Of a DNA stretch of 64,000 nt, positions 22,432 through 32,742 are shown in pieces (the first letter of the stretch is position 1; every line of letters starts with the position of its first letter). Made by a program: the position numbers and the translations under genes. Source of the stretch: Berberis thunbergii (lineage: Eukaryota > Streptophyta > Magnoliopsida > Ranunculales > Berberidaceae). The notes under the pieces were generated by a model, which was not told the origin of the DNA, ran no database searches, and worked only from the letters and a program-made list of their open reading frames with translations. Where the stretch lies: NCBI GenBank assembly GCA_003290165.1, contig QNQO01000600.1:310001-374000 (forward strand). Reading direction: 5' to 3'.

Positions 22432-22538
22432 TTAATTGAAGAAATAATTGGAAAATAAAACAGCAAGTACAAAAATTAGTAATAAAGACTGGTACGATTC
22501 AATTCAACATTTTGTTCGTTCGGATTTGATTGTGTCAT
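22432..22538 (-). pseudogene. psbL: psbL copy with 10-bp deletion
   Basis: Starts ATGACACAATCAAATCCG (MTQSNPNEQNVELNRTSLY) and ends ...FSNYFFN-stop, the ends of the 38-residue photosystem II protein PsbL. The gene should be 117 nt but is 107 nt. The sequence goes directly from CTTTATT to ACTAATTTTTG, losing the TGGGGG stretch that encodes the W-G residues, apparently between short TTATT repeats. The frame is therefore destroyed. The initiator is a genomic ATG rather than the ACG that needs RNA editing in some plants. Confidence 0.92.
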
Positions 22539-22560
22539 AGCTCTATAATTCGGATTATGT

Positions 22561-22585
22561 TTATCGTTGGATGAATTGCATTGCA
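22561..22585 (-). pseudogene. psbF: psbF 3' end
   Basis: Reads ATG CAA TTC ATC CAA CGA TAA (MQFIQR-stop), the C-terminus of the cytochrome b559 beta subunit, in its normal chloroplast position just upstream of psbL. The rest of the gene is absent. Confidence 0.85.
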
Positions 22586-23251
22586 CAGATGAGATCTCGG
22601 ATCTGATTAAATCTGATCTCAGATCAGATCGAAGATCTGGATCTTATTGCTAAGATCAGTCTGATCAGATTCGGAGAAGGAGAAGCTTCAAGATTCTTTG
22701 AAGGAGATTCCTAGCTTCAAGATCTCTGTGAGAGGGAGGTCTCTCTGCGAGGGAGGCAGATTTCTCGCGGTCGACGCGGTGTGAGGGAGCGGGAGGCAGA
22801 ATGGCAGATCTCTCGCGGCGTGAGGGGAGTAGGGAGGATCTCGCGGTTGCGCGGCGTGAGAGAGGGCGACGTGGTGTGCGGTGTGAGGGAGGGAGGGAGA
22901 TCGCTGGATTCGCTGCTCTGTGAGAAGGAGAGCTCTGTGAGAGGGAGAGTTTGGTGAGGGTGAGGGAGCGATTGGTGTGAGGGAGAGGGAGCGAATGAGC
23001 GGTTTGTGATTTGTGAAAAAACGAGTTAATCCTTTATATAGGGGAAGGGCATTTTTGTAAATTTGTTGGTTAAAAGATATCTGCAGGGCGGATATGGCCA
23101 AATCCGTATCTGCCCCGAATAGTGAACGGATATTTTTTGGATACCCGAAACCACCCGAAAACCCATTCAGCCATATCCAAAACCGCCCCAAACGGATTGG
23201 ATGGGGCGAATATCCGTGAAAATCCGCCCCACTGCCATCCCTATGTTTGGT

Positions 23252-25908
23252 TGTATATTACGGACTACCTGCTTTTTTCTCTGATGAGCTTTCGGTAATG
23301 GTATATTATAATAACCAATAGAGTAAAAAATTCCAAAGTATATAAATAGTATTGTCTTTACAGAAACATCACAAACTAGCTGGTTGACTGTAGGATGTCT
23401 GTGTAGGAATCTGATAGAATTTGAAACAACGGTCGGATTTAATCATGGAACAAGATTCCAACAGTATAATAGTTCTCAACCTTGGACGAGACGTGTGGTC
23501 TGGTCACTAGTTTGGAACTTTGAGCATCTACCTCATAAAAAAAGATGTAGGCATCTTCAACCCAACTTTTTCCCTATGTATCTCTTCTCTCCACCATTTA
23601 TTTTGCTTTTTTTATATGTATCAAACGTACCCGTTTGGTACAATCTGATTAATTGTCGACAAATCTCTCTAGTTCATATCCTGTGGTCTTGTGTTTGAAT
23701 AATCCGTAGCTTTGTGTGTATTGAGTTTTTCTGGTGATGTACACTACTAGAAAAATTTTAAATTTTAGGAGCAGAATTTAACTACCTTTCACTTGGTATA
23801 CGCTAGGTGGGAGCGAATGAGAAAGAGTGATGCAGTGACGAAAAAGGTGATCATAATGTTTCCAAGAGATAGGTGAAATCTCATAATTAACATCTGAGGT
23901 ATTTTCTTTATACGATGGAACTTATAAACGTACAGTTGCAGTGCAATTTCCTTGTTGGAATAAATGTCCAACAGAATTAGAAGAGCATATGAAAAATAAA
24001 TGGAGGGTATGGACATTTTATCGCGATGATAGTGACCATTATGGAAGGCTTGGTTCCAAAACCTGGTTGCCATTACTTTACCCCATCTATCTGAATTATT
24101 GGTTTTTAGGAGACATGAGCTTCAATGGAATCTATTCCAGCAAATTCGAACCGTTTCAAAAGACTTTTTCCAACAGTATGTCATGCACTTATGGTCAATC
24201 TTAAAAAAATTTACAGTACATTATCAAGTTTCTCATGAAATGTAGGATCCGAAGGGTGGAAGGAGCAATAATGAGTTTAATTCCTACATAGATAGGATTA
24301 GAAAATACATTCTGACAGGCTTTCGGAACAAGTTTCTTTGACAAGTTGGAATGCATCCACTGATGGAGCTCAAGAAATAAACTCCTATATTTTGATGTAC
24401 CCGGGTGGATATATTAAAAGCTCTGAAATGAGAATGGCAATGTCATTTTCAACCTCTCTTCATTTCGTATATTCTGATATCCACTCCTTTCCTTGAAATA
24501 GGTATAGGATTCACAAACAAACATATACCCTATGTAGTTGTCTTGATTTGGCAGGATTTTTTTCTAGACAGTTGAAGTACAAATTATATTCTAATTCTAT
24601 ACATGGTAACTAGGCTGTGAGCACAAGAAAGACAACCCTAATTATATATTTTGAACAAAGGAAGATGAGGCGTCGTTTAGTATATTCATTAGTGAATTCA
24701 AAGGATGCTAGGTCAAAAGAAGAAGAAGCATCTCTCCATCCAAGCATCAAAAGTCATGTAAATGCAACTATTGGGAGCTTTGGACCACATTGATTTTCCA
24801 ATGGGGATTCGCTGTCACTAATTGTTTTAGATGACTTCAATCACTTTCTTTAATCTTCAAGTGGGATTAGTTTTACATGTACTAACTAATATTTTAAACC
24901 AACCTTCCCTCCTCCAAAGCCTAGTCCTTATCGATGGCTGTCGCAAGTCGACAAAAATTTAGCATTATTCATCATAAGATGTTTTAATCAAACTATAATT
25001 ATATACACCTCATTTTCTTATCAAAAGATACCTCTCATCTGCTCACCCCGATGCGAATATATAGTTGATCTAACATATTGATTTACATATATGTATAGGT
25101 ATATAGCCAATAGATAAGACAAGATTATGCCAGTTATAATATAATCAGTTTCTTGGGGAAGGGTAGAATAGAGACATCAGCTAGGGTACGTGACGGATGA
25201 GCCATAGTACACCAAAAATAATACATGAGTAGTATAATGTTTATATAGTAATACATGTTAAAATCAGGAAATTTTCTTTTATTTATTACAATTTGAGACT
25301 CTGGGATGTCTACATGTATGGTAGTTCAGCATTGACTCGTCGGAGTCACGGTGAAGGTTCTTATGTATAGACTTCTGTTCTAAATTTCTATTAACGACGA
25401 TAAGTGTTTTTAAGAATCCCACACCGCAATAACAATGGCTATCTAGATGGTGACTGTATCGTGCCCAAACGGGGTTGTTGCACTCGAGTTATCACCATGA
25501 AAATTATCGCACTCTTGAGAGTAGATTACATAATCAAAATACTTATGAATAATACGAAGTAGACTAAATAAAATGTATTTATTTAAGATAATTACATCCT
25601 TGGTTCTAAATACTCTGAGAGTGAACAGACTTCCCTAAATTCTGAGATGCTTAACATCTGTATGGTGCAGTACAAAGATATTCAAATTCAACAAAAAGAA
25701 ATGCAGAAAGTTAACTTTAAAAATTCCATGTACTGTCAGAGAAATGTGATCAATCAAACACAAATTCCCATAAAATGTGCCCAATCTGAATCTACTCGTT
25801 CCCTTTAAATCTTTCTTGATTTCACTCAGAGAATCACCAAGTACACCACCCTACTTACACCTTCATTGTTTAACCCTCTCTCTCTCTCTCTCTCTCTCTT
25901 TCATCTCA
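23252..25908. other. Intergenic region downstream of the MYB gene
   Basis: No gene is recognised. A CACTACTAGAAAAATT sequence at 23742 matches the terminus of a different CACTA family, but no partner end is seen nearby. A (CT)n tract at about 25879-25900 lies just after the MYB stop codon, probably in its 3' UTR. The rest is AT-rich. Confidence 0.6.
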
Positions 25909-27083
25909 TCAAATGAAGAAGTTGTTACTGTCATTAGTGCTAACAAGTTGTTTAATCTCTTCAAGATCACACTCTAATGCACTCTCCCCCCAAAACCCAT
26001 TTCTGTTCCCCCTCTGATCTGTCCATCCACCACCATCACCAAGCACAACCTTTTGATTCAGTTCAATCCAACTCTCTACACCAATTTGTTCACCATGAAC
26101 ACCACCACCGTATTCATGGCTTCCATCAGAAGAGCTACAACTTGGTTCAGCTCCAAAGTTGAGGAAATTGTCCTTCCCTCCTTGATAATGGTGCATGGGA
26201 GAGACCAAACTCTCTTGGGGTTGAAGTAGAGAACTAGTTTTGTTGAAAGTGTTTGATGAAATTGGCTGAAAGTTTGTCAGATTTTTAGCAGGCAGATAGC
26301 TAGTGTTTGTGTAAGTGGGTGAAGTTTGGAAAGGAGAGTAGAATTGTGGTGGAAGTGGTTGTTGTTGCATCTGTGGTGAAGGAACTAACATCCCCATGAG
26401 TTTCTTCTTCAACTTGGTGTTCCAATAGTTCTTGATATCATTATCGGTCCTTCCAGGCAATTGTGCAGCTATTATTGACCACCTGCACTTTGATGGAAAA
26501 TTTTCCATGAGAGGTACATACTTTTGTGCTCTATAATTGGGTATTAAAGGTTGCATGCACACTGAGCAAAAATGGCCTAAAGTTAGCAAAATTTTGAACC
26601 ATATATGCAAAAGTTCTCTTTCAAAACCACTAAACCATTTTGATTTTTCACAACAAAAAAGAGAGAACCCAATCAAAAAATGTACATGAGAAAGAGGGTT
26701 TGTATTGAATTACACCTGCTTCCAATGCTAGCAAAGAGGCTGCAAATGACTCTATCTTCAGCATCAGAGAATTGCCCATGTTTGATGTCTGGCCTAAGAT
26801 AGTTGAGCCACCTCAATCTACAACTCTTCCCACATCTCTTCAAACCTTACATCAATAAAGGTGCAAACTTGAATAAGAAAAGGGCTCAAAATTACATGCA
26901 ATGATAAAGAAAAAGAAATCAAGAAAACCCCAAACCGGTAGTCTTACCAGCTCTTTGTGGGAGTGAAATCCAATTCCCACCAGTCCCATATTTCTCAATA
27001 TACTCTCTAAGCTTTGTGTCTTCTTCAGGTGACCATGGTCCCTTCTTCACATTTGCCTTGTCACAACAAGGAGCTCTTCCCAT
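25909..27083 (-). CDS. R2R3-MYB transcription factor (subgroup 14 / RAX-MYB36-like)
   Basis: Three exons (26948-27083, 26716-26845, 25909-26482) with GT/AG borders encode about 279 residues. Exon 1 begins [20 protein letters not shown], the typical start of R2R3-MYBs. R2 ends [21 protein letters not shown]3 has [20 protein letters not shown], then [20 protein letters not shown] and WNTKLKKKL. Regularly spaced tryptophans are present, with the usual Phe in place of the first R3 Trp. The intron positions (after LPQRAG and within IGS/RW) are the canonical ones for this family. The C-terminal tail is Gln/Pro/Ser-rich and ends in an acidic [10 protein letters not shown] motif, as in MYB36/37/38/68/84 relatives, which control meristem formation and root endodermis differentiation. 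It should be a nuclear DNA-binding regulator. No break is seen; it is the one intact gene in the window. The exact orthologue cannot be set without a tree. Confidence 0.95.
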
Positions 27084-27223
27084 TTTCTTCCCTCTCGGCC
27101 TCTCCTGATCTGTAAAGAAAGAAAGAAAGAAAGCTTTTTTTTTTCTCTGAAAATGATCTCTAGTGGTGGTGCCTTGTATAGAAAAGACCTGGACAATAAG
27201 GAGGAACTGAGAAGGATGGATGG

Positions 27224-27231
27224 GTATATAT
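27224..27231 (-). promoter_or_regulatory. Candidate TATA box of the MYB gene
   Basis: On the minus strand TATATATA (within GTTATATATACCC) lies about 140 bp upstream of the start codon, giving a predicted transcript start near 27195 and a 5' UTR of roughly 110 nt containing a (TTTC)n/CTTT-rich stretch. No other promoter element is assigned. Confidence 0.55.
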
Positions 27232-27260
27232 AACGTAAATAATATGTAGAGACAAGTCAA

Positions 27261-28491
27261 ACAATAGGCCTCTCTAATTTCAATAAGTCGTAACCTCTAT
27301 TTCTTATTAGCCAATACAAGTTTCAACCATTAATAAATTAAACCCAATGGGGACCTTGTCATCTCTGCTTGGTTTCTTCCTTCTCTAATAAAAATAATGG
27401 AAAGTCTTGTTTAAGTACTGAAATCAAACTAGTAATGAAAAGGACTGTATGTAATGTAAGTTTTTTCTCATTATAAGGCTAAAAGTCTTGGGTAAATTAT
27501 TCTCAACTATGCTCTAGATGGTAGAAATTATGTGATCCTTAAGGCCAATTGTGAGACTTATGTGATTATATCTATAAACTATGAAGAGAGTAAACTAACT
27601 TTCTCCATTCTTGAAGTTTAAAAGTTTTTGCCTTTAAACTTCTTGAATTTTGAAAGAGAAGGACTTCCTTGACCTCATAACATAATCTTGTATTCCAACC
27701 AATTTGATGTAGGTTCGAAATTTGATAAAGGTACGTTTGGAGTGCCTCAAATACATCATCCAGTAGCAATTTTGCATTATAGATAACCGAGTACTCTGTG
27801 TATATGTAGGATATAGATCTTGGATATTTTTTTGTTTTTTTAAAGGCAAGCTAGGTTTTTATAGGATCCCAATAAATTTGGGTACGTCTGAGTTTTGAAA
27901 GGTCAGATCTTAGATCTTGGACCTATGGTATCATCGCCCCTCTTTCTTACCAACTAAGCTAACTAACAGTATCACCACCACCGTCTTTAATGAATGTGTA
28001 GAAAATCAAACTTGCTAAAAGGTCATTAAGAACTGGGAGTCAAACATATACATCTCAGGAAATGTGAACTACATTCATGTTCATGAATCATGGTGAAAGA
28101 AACCTTTAAAACACATTTTAGTGTCACAAGTTGAGCAAGCAAGCAAAGAAAATTGAAGTAGCCTCCAATTGTGTCTTCAAATCTTCAAACCGACCTATCT
28201 GCCTACTTTTGGACTGTCAAAAACAAAAGAGGGCAAATGTGCACATCTATTAATGTGGATTGGTTGACAAAATGTAGAAAATCCATAACACTGTTTATAT
28301 ATGTACATGTTTATCTTGCACAAGCAAGATGTGAAAGTTTTGGACTTTGGAGCTTGGTCCTTCACCTTACTGGCCCTATTGACTTGTGTTTTCTATTTAA
28401 TGTGTTCCTGAATGATTTCGAACAAGCAGCCCCAGCTGGGTTTGTTTTTTACCATGCCAACTTTTGACAGATTTTGTTTGACAAGAAGAAT
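27261..28491. other. Region upstream of the MYB gene
   Basis: No gene is recognised. It presumably includes the MYB promoter. On the minus strand about 27878-27975, TTAGCTTAGTTGGTAAG and GGTCCAAGATC resemble tRNA A and B boxes, suggesting a SINE-like relic. Confidence 0.4.
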
Positions 28492-28596
28492 CACTACACC
28501 ATAAACCATAAATGTCAGTTTGTAACATACTAGTTTTGTTCCTAAAAAATTTTGTAACATCATAAAAATTTTACAAATATTAGTAATACCTCAATG

Positions 28597-29572
28597 TAGG
28601 GGTGGGCAAGAATTTCGGTCCCGACCCGGACCGGTATGGTCTCGGAGCGATTTAAATCAGGACAAACCGGTTTATACAGATTTTATCCCGGTCCTGGACC
28701 GATTCCAACTAATTTTGTCCCGGACTGTTTCGATCCGTCCTGGTTACTATTAAGCCCGAGCCCAAATTTCTTAACCATACCGGATCTCACTCACTCTTAT
28801 ATATTAGCCAAGCTCAAGCCCAAATCTCTCATATCAGCCCAGCCCAAATCTCTTAACCATATCATCTCTTATCCAAATCTCACTCTCACACTCACAGATC
28901 CCACCCACACCCACTCATTCTGTCACTCTCACTCTCACACTCACGGATCATCCCACACCGACACCAAATCTCACTGACTCTCACACTCACACTCACACTC
29001 ACAGATCATCCCACACTCACAGATCATCCCACACCAAATCTCACTCACTCTCACTCTCACACTCACAGATCCCACATCCACACCCACACCAAATCTCACT
29101 CTCACACTCACACTCACACTCACACTCACAGATCCCACACCCATAAACCAAAGCCCACACCAAGGATCTCACAGTGAAAGCGTTGAAGGGCGTCGATTCG
29201 GACAAGATGGCTAAGATTCTCGTCTCCGAAGAAGCTCGCAAGGATTGAAGAGAAAAGAAAAGTGATGAGAGTTGTTAAGATGGTTGGGGTGAAGATAGTG
29301 TTTGTTGATGTTGTTTGGCGAGATTCGCCTGTTGGGGTTGTGGGGATCTCCACGATTTGCTGATTGTTGATTGTTGATTGTTGATTTGCTGATTGTTGAT
29401 ATATAATCGGTAGGCATGGTCCCGGCCCGGACTGTTCCGGTTCCAAATAGTCCGAGTCCAACCGGGCCAGCCAAAAAAAAATGGCTTCCCGACCCAGACT
29501 GTTCCCGGTTGACTGAACCGGGACTGGGACTGGGATTGGGATAGGCCTCAACCCGGATCGTGCCCACCCCTA
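28597..29572. mobile_element. Non-autonomous hAT element in the CACTA 3 end
   Basis: Perfect 12-bp terminal inverted repeats TAGGGGTGGGCA / TGCCCACCCCTA and an 8-bp duplication with one difference (CCTCAATG at 28589-28596, CCTCGATG at 29573-29580). Inside are CGGTCCCGGACC-type subterminal repeats and a simple (CACTCA)n tract at about 28880-29130. Open frames rich in Cys/Glu or Thr/His derive from this simple repeat. No transposase is seen. Confidence 0.92.
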
Positions 29573-29580
29573 CCTCGATG

Positions 29581-31230
29581 TGTTACAACCTTCAACTTTG
29601 TAACAGGTATCCAATATTGCTAATGACATTGTAGAATGTTACAATGTTCAAATATTAGCAACACATCAACGTGTTACAAATGTTATTTTTTTTTTTTACA
29701 AAAATCAATATGTAAAATTTATTTGTTTAATTAAATAAAAAAAATATCAACAAATGAATGACATCCAATGAGATTATAAAACTCAAATATTCAAATACCA
29801 ATGATAATACCCAAATTAAAATAATCTTGCAACCATTACAAAGTGAAATAGTTGCAATCAATTACAATATCGTTTCTCATATTGGATCAATATTTTTTAA
29901 AAAAAGTACATGTATTAAGTACATCATCAATATGACTCCATTTCGACACCTTCAAAATCATCCACGTCCCTTGATGGCCATGAATGAATGGAGTCTTCTT
30001 TGTTGCTTTCTCATTGATTCATGATAAGATTTTGAACAAGCTGGAGCTAGAACAGGAATGGGATTACTAGAAGGAACATCCTGATATGTGAGGTTCAGAG
30101 GTGGATCAAGGCTGCCACTTCCTTGCTTCATCAAGAAGCTAGAGAGGTCGCTTAGGTTAGACAAAAAAGAATGGGAAAGTCAGGCTTTGACGAGTTGTCA
30201 ATGATGTCATGGTTTGAAGTGAAGAGGTACGAGTGTGTGCCTATAGCACGTTGCAGGCATTCTTGTCGAGATGTGGACCTTCTTCAATAAGCTTGTAAGC
30301 TTGTTTGGAGGTTACGCTTCATGTTGTTTATGTCTTTGCCCAAACTCCCTACAAGCTGTGCAGTGTGGTTGCTGGCATCTTGGATCTCTGATTGGAACGT
30401 CATTCAGAGGTTATATAGTGCCTGAAAATCGATCAACTGAGTCAGCCATTGCCATCATTGTTTTGATAATAGATACAAACGTTTGTAATAATGCATAGAA
30501 TTAGGCCCGGTGCTGTGGTCAAAGACAAAGTTATCTTGTGTTTATCTTTTTGATGTTGATAAATCTTAGGCAATATATCTTTATCATTGCTTCACTAATA
30601 CATGACATCTGACAAAGTGAATGAGAGACACTTCATATTCTGCAATGTAAATGAGAGTTTGACAAGGAAGAGAAGAAAACTTGTATCTCGGAATGTAAGA
30701 TGCCATGGAGTGCCATCACCTCATAGGCACAACACCTGAGGACAGCTCCAACTTCAACGTACTCTGACCATGGGTAGATGAAATGGCAGAACCTCCCATG
30801 TGGTGGCTCCCATTTAGCAGAACTTGCTTACAATAAAGCATATAACCCACAATCCCTATCAACCCTCAGCATCCATTATGCTCATCTAATATAACTAGCT
30901 AGTCAACAAGAAGTAGATGCATACCAAAGTTTCGAGTTTTGTTGATGAGTTAAGAGTTGCACGGGCACCTCCTGTATGCTAGTTCATCAGGGAACTCGTC
31001 CATGATAGTTTTGGAGAATTCAGGATGATCAGAACCATCATCCTCTAAATATTTCTTAAAACATTCTGCATAGAAAGCCGGAACCATTTAGTGAGAGTTT
31101 TCGAAATAAAGAATTGATTCTAATATTATAGGTGGCTAACCTTCAAGAAAATCAGTAAGAGTCGAAGTTCTTTACTAGTTCATTATGTAACTGTTCCCTA
31201 GCTCACATAGGGAAAATAAGCACATTGACA
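29581..31230 (-). other. CACTA 3 interior, unassigned
   Basis: The first 150 bp hold GTTACAA subterminal repeats. Beyond that I see short open stretches on the minus strand but no recognised gene. One, at about 30965-31090, reads FYAECFKKYLEDDGSDHPEF and continues KTIMDEFPDELAYRRC; it looks like a captured exon of unknown family. Confidence 0.4.
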
Positions 31231-31235
31231 AGCAC

Positions 31236-31547
31236 AACTACAAACAACAATCTACGTCACGGCTGCTTCATTTCGAATGGAGAGCAATGTGACCTGTACT
31301 TCTGCTCATAAGCTTTACTAGGCCAATGCCATTAACAACGCTTTCTGCTTCCACATGAGCATCACTAATTGCCTACTGTGCGATCTCTACTATTGTTTGA
31401 AAACCAAATGACCTATCTATAATACCAATATCACTGTCCACAGTTTTGTGAATTCAAGCAACTGCTATATTCAGTTTCCGACAGCAAATTTCCTCAAATA
31501 TTTTGACAGCTCCACGCATTGTCCCATCTCCACCAAATTATGTAAAT
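31236..31547 (-). pseudogene. Captured ATP-dependent phosphofructokinase fragment
   Basis: The minus strand matches the catalytic core of plant ATP-PFK, which phosphorylates fructose-6-phosphate in glycolysis: GGDGTMRGAVKIFEEIC (ATP/Mg loop GGDGT), then IHKTVDSDIGIIDRSFGFQT (substrate-site PKTVDNDI region) and [19 protein letters not shown] one-base insertion precedes GGDGT. Three in-frame stops replace expected residues (before IHKT, after VEIAQ and after LHSK). Homology ends soon after DVDCCL. An acceptor (CGTGCAG) marks the 5' border. Clearly non-functional and carried by CACTA 3. Confidence 0.88.
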
Positions 31548-32742
31548 CTGCACGTTAATAAGAGCATAAAGAGGATAAAGTCACTTCAACCAAAATGGAT
31601 TGTTATAGTTTACAATTTTAGATATTTTGCATCAACAAGTATCAAAATAAGTTTGCAGATACAACAAATATTTCTTTAATACTAGGAAACGTTTTAAACG
31701 ATTAGGCTCTTCAAGTTATAACAATGTAATAATCCCGTCCTATTGGTCAGCTGCTCTATAGTCTCTTCTTGCAAGTGGCAAACCATGGTTTGTTAAGAAT
31801 AAGCTAGATTATTTTTAAATCAAAATGTTCCCTCCAGTTGCATACATAATTACAAATTTTTAAAACGTATTCACTCTAAAAGATTAAAGCTCTAAGAGAA
31901 GCCGCGTCAGTCATTTGATGTCATATATCAAATGACTGAGCCTGTAGACAAAGTTATCAAAGATAGAAGAGTAACATGTCATTGTCCTCGCAGAATTATA
32001 AACCTGAGTTATCAGATAAAAAAAAGTAGTTGTCTTTTATGAACCCACTAATTGCAACTTTTCAATAAAACCTGTAACGATGATGAGGAACTAATTAAGT
32101 CCAATAATATGTCCCTACTATCATGCAAAAAAAATTTAACGTGCAAGCAAGATAGAGCTCTCACACGCCAATCTAAAATCAAGAACAACAATCACAGGTG
32201 TACCTCTAAATTTCTGATCATTTGTTTTCCAAAAGCATCATCTAGGCTTATCTGTTAAGAAAGAAAATAAATTCCAAAAATCACGAGAAACATTACTAAC
32301 CAAGGAAACATAAATAATCAATTAGTAACAAAAAGATGAAGGAAGAACCTGCTCATATTAGAAAAAAAAATCGCAGAGGAAAATGTTTTTGAAGCCCAAC
32401 CCACTATAGAGCAGCTTGAATTAGCTTAAGATCAATTATGACTATGCAATCATACCCATCATATTAGTGACCCTCAACAGCATGACGACGCGCTATATTG
32501 AATGAAAACCTATTGGGTTCGGTTAGATCCATTAGTACATTTGAACTGTACACTCCTCCCATCCATGATGTTGAATAGTTGAAGATGTTCAAGATCAAGA
32601 AGGTAGTACTATTGGAATTTGCTGGGTTTATGCATTCAACATTCTTTTAGATGGACTGATAGGGGAAATGAGATAGAGAGTGGTGCACTTTGTTCATCCA
32701 TTCATCTGCATTACTTGTATGAGAAGGATACAATGTGGCTAT

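Larger units (their letters stand above)
22143..22585 (-). other. NUPT: plastid psbF-psbL-psbJ segment inside a hAT
   Basis: Continuous chloroplast order is preserved on the minus strand: the last codons of psbF, spacer, psbL, spacer, psbJ and about 50 bp downstream. Both edges pass abruptly into the AGATCTGA repeats of the hAT element. Sequence identity to the expected plastid genes is very high, apart from one 10-bp loss in psbL, so transfer was recent relative to most relics here. Confidence 0.95.
21689..23243. mobile_element. Non-autonomous hAT element containing plastid DNA
   Basis: Terminal inverted repeats TAGGGATGGCAAC / GTGGCAGTAGGGATG-complement flank the segment, with 8-bp near-perfect target duplications (TGTTTGGC at 21681-21688, TGTTTGGT at 23244-23251), as expected for hAT transposons. 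Subterminal regions on both sides are rich in GGGGCGGAT/ATCCGCCCC and in AGATCTGA/GATCAGAT repeats. No transposase is seen. Between the two AGATCTGA-rich blocks lies a 440-bp piece of chloroplast genome (psbJ, psbL, end of psbF). Confidence 0.9.

Noticed and set aside
22688..23191. 167-codon minus-strand open frame
   Set aside because: Lies in GA-rich subterminal sequence of the hAT element; proline/serine/histidine-rich translation without a recognisable domain.
23742..23760. CACTACTAGAAAAATT as an end of another CACTA element
   Set aside because: No complementary end or subterminal repeats could be found in the following several kilobases, so only noted as a possible orphan end.
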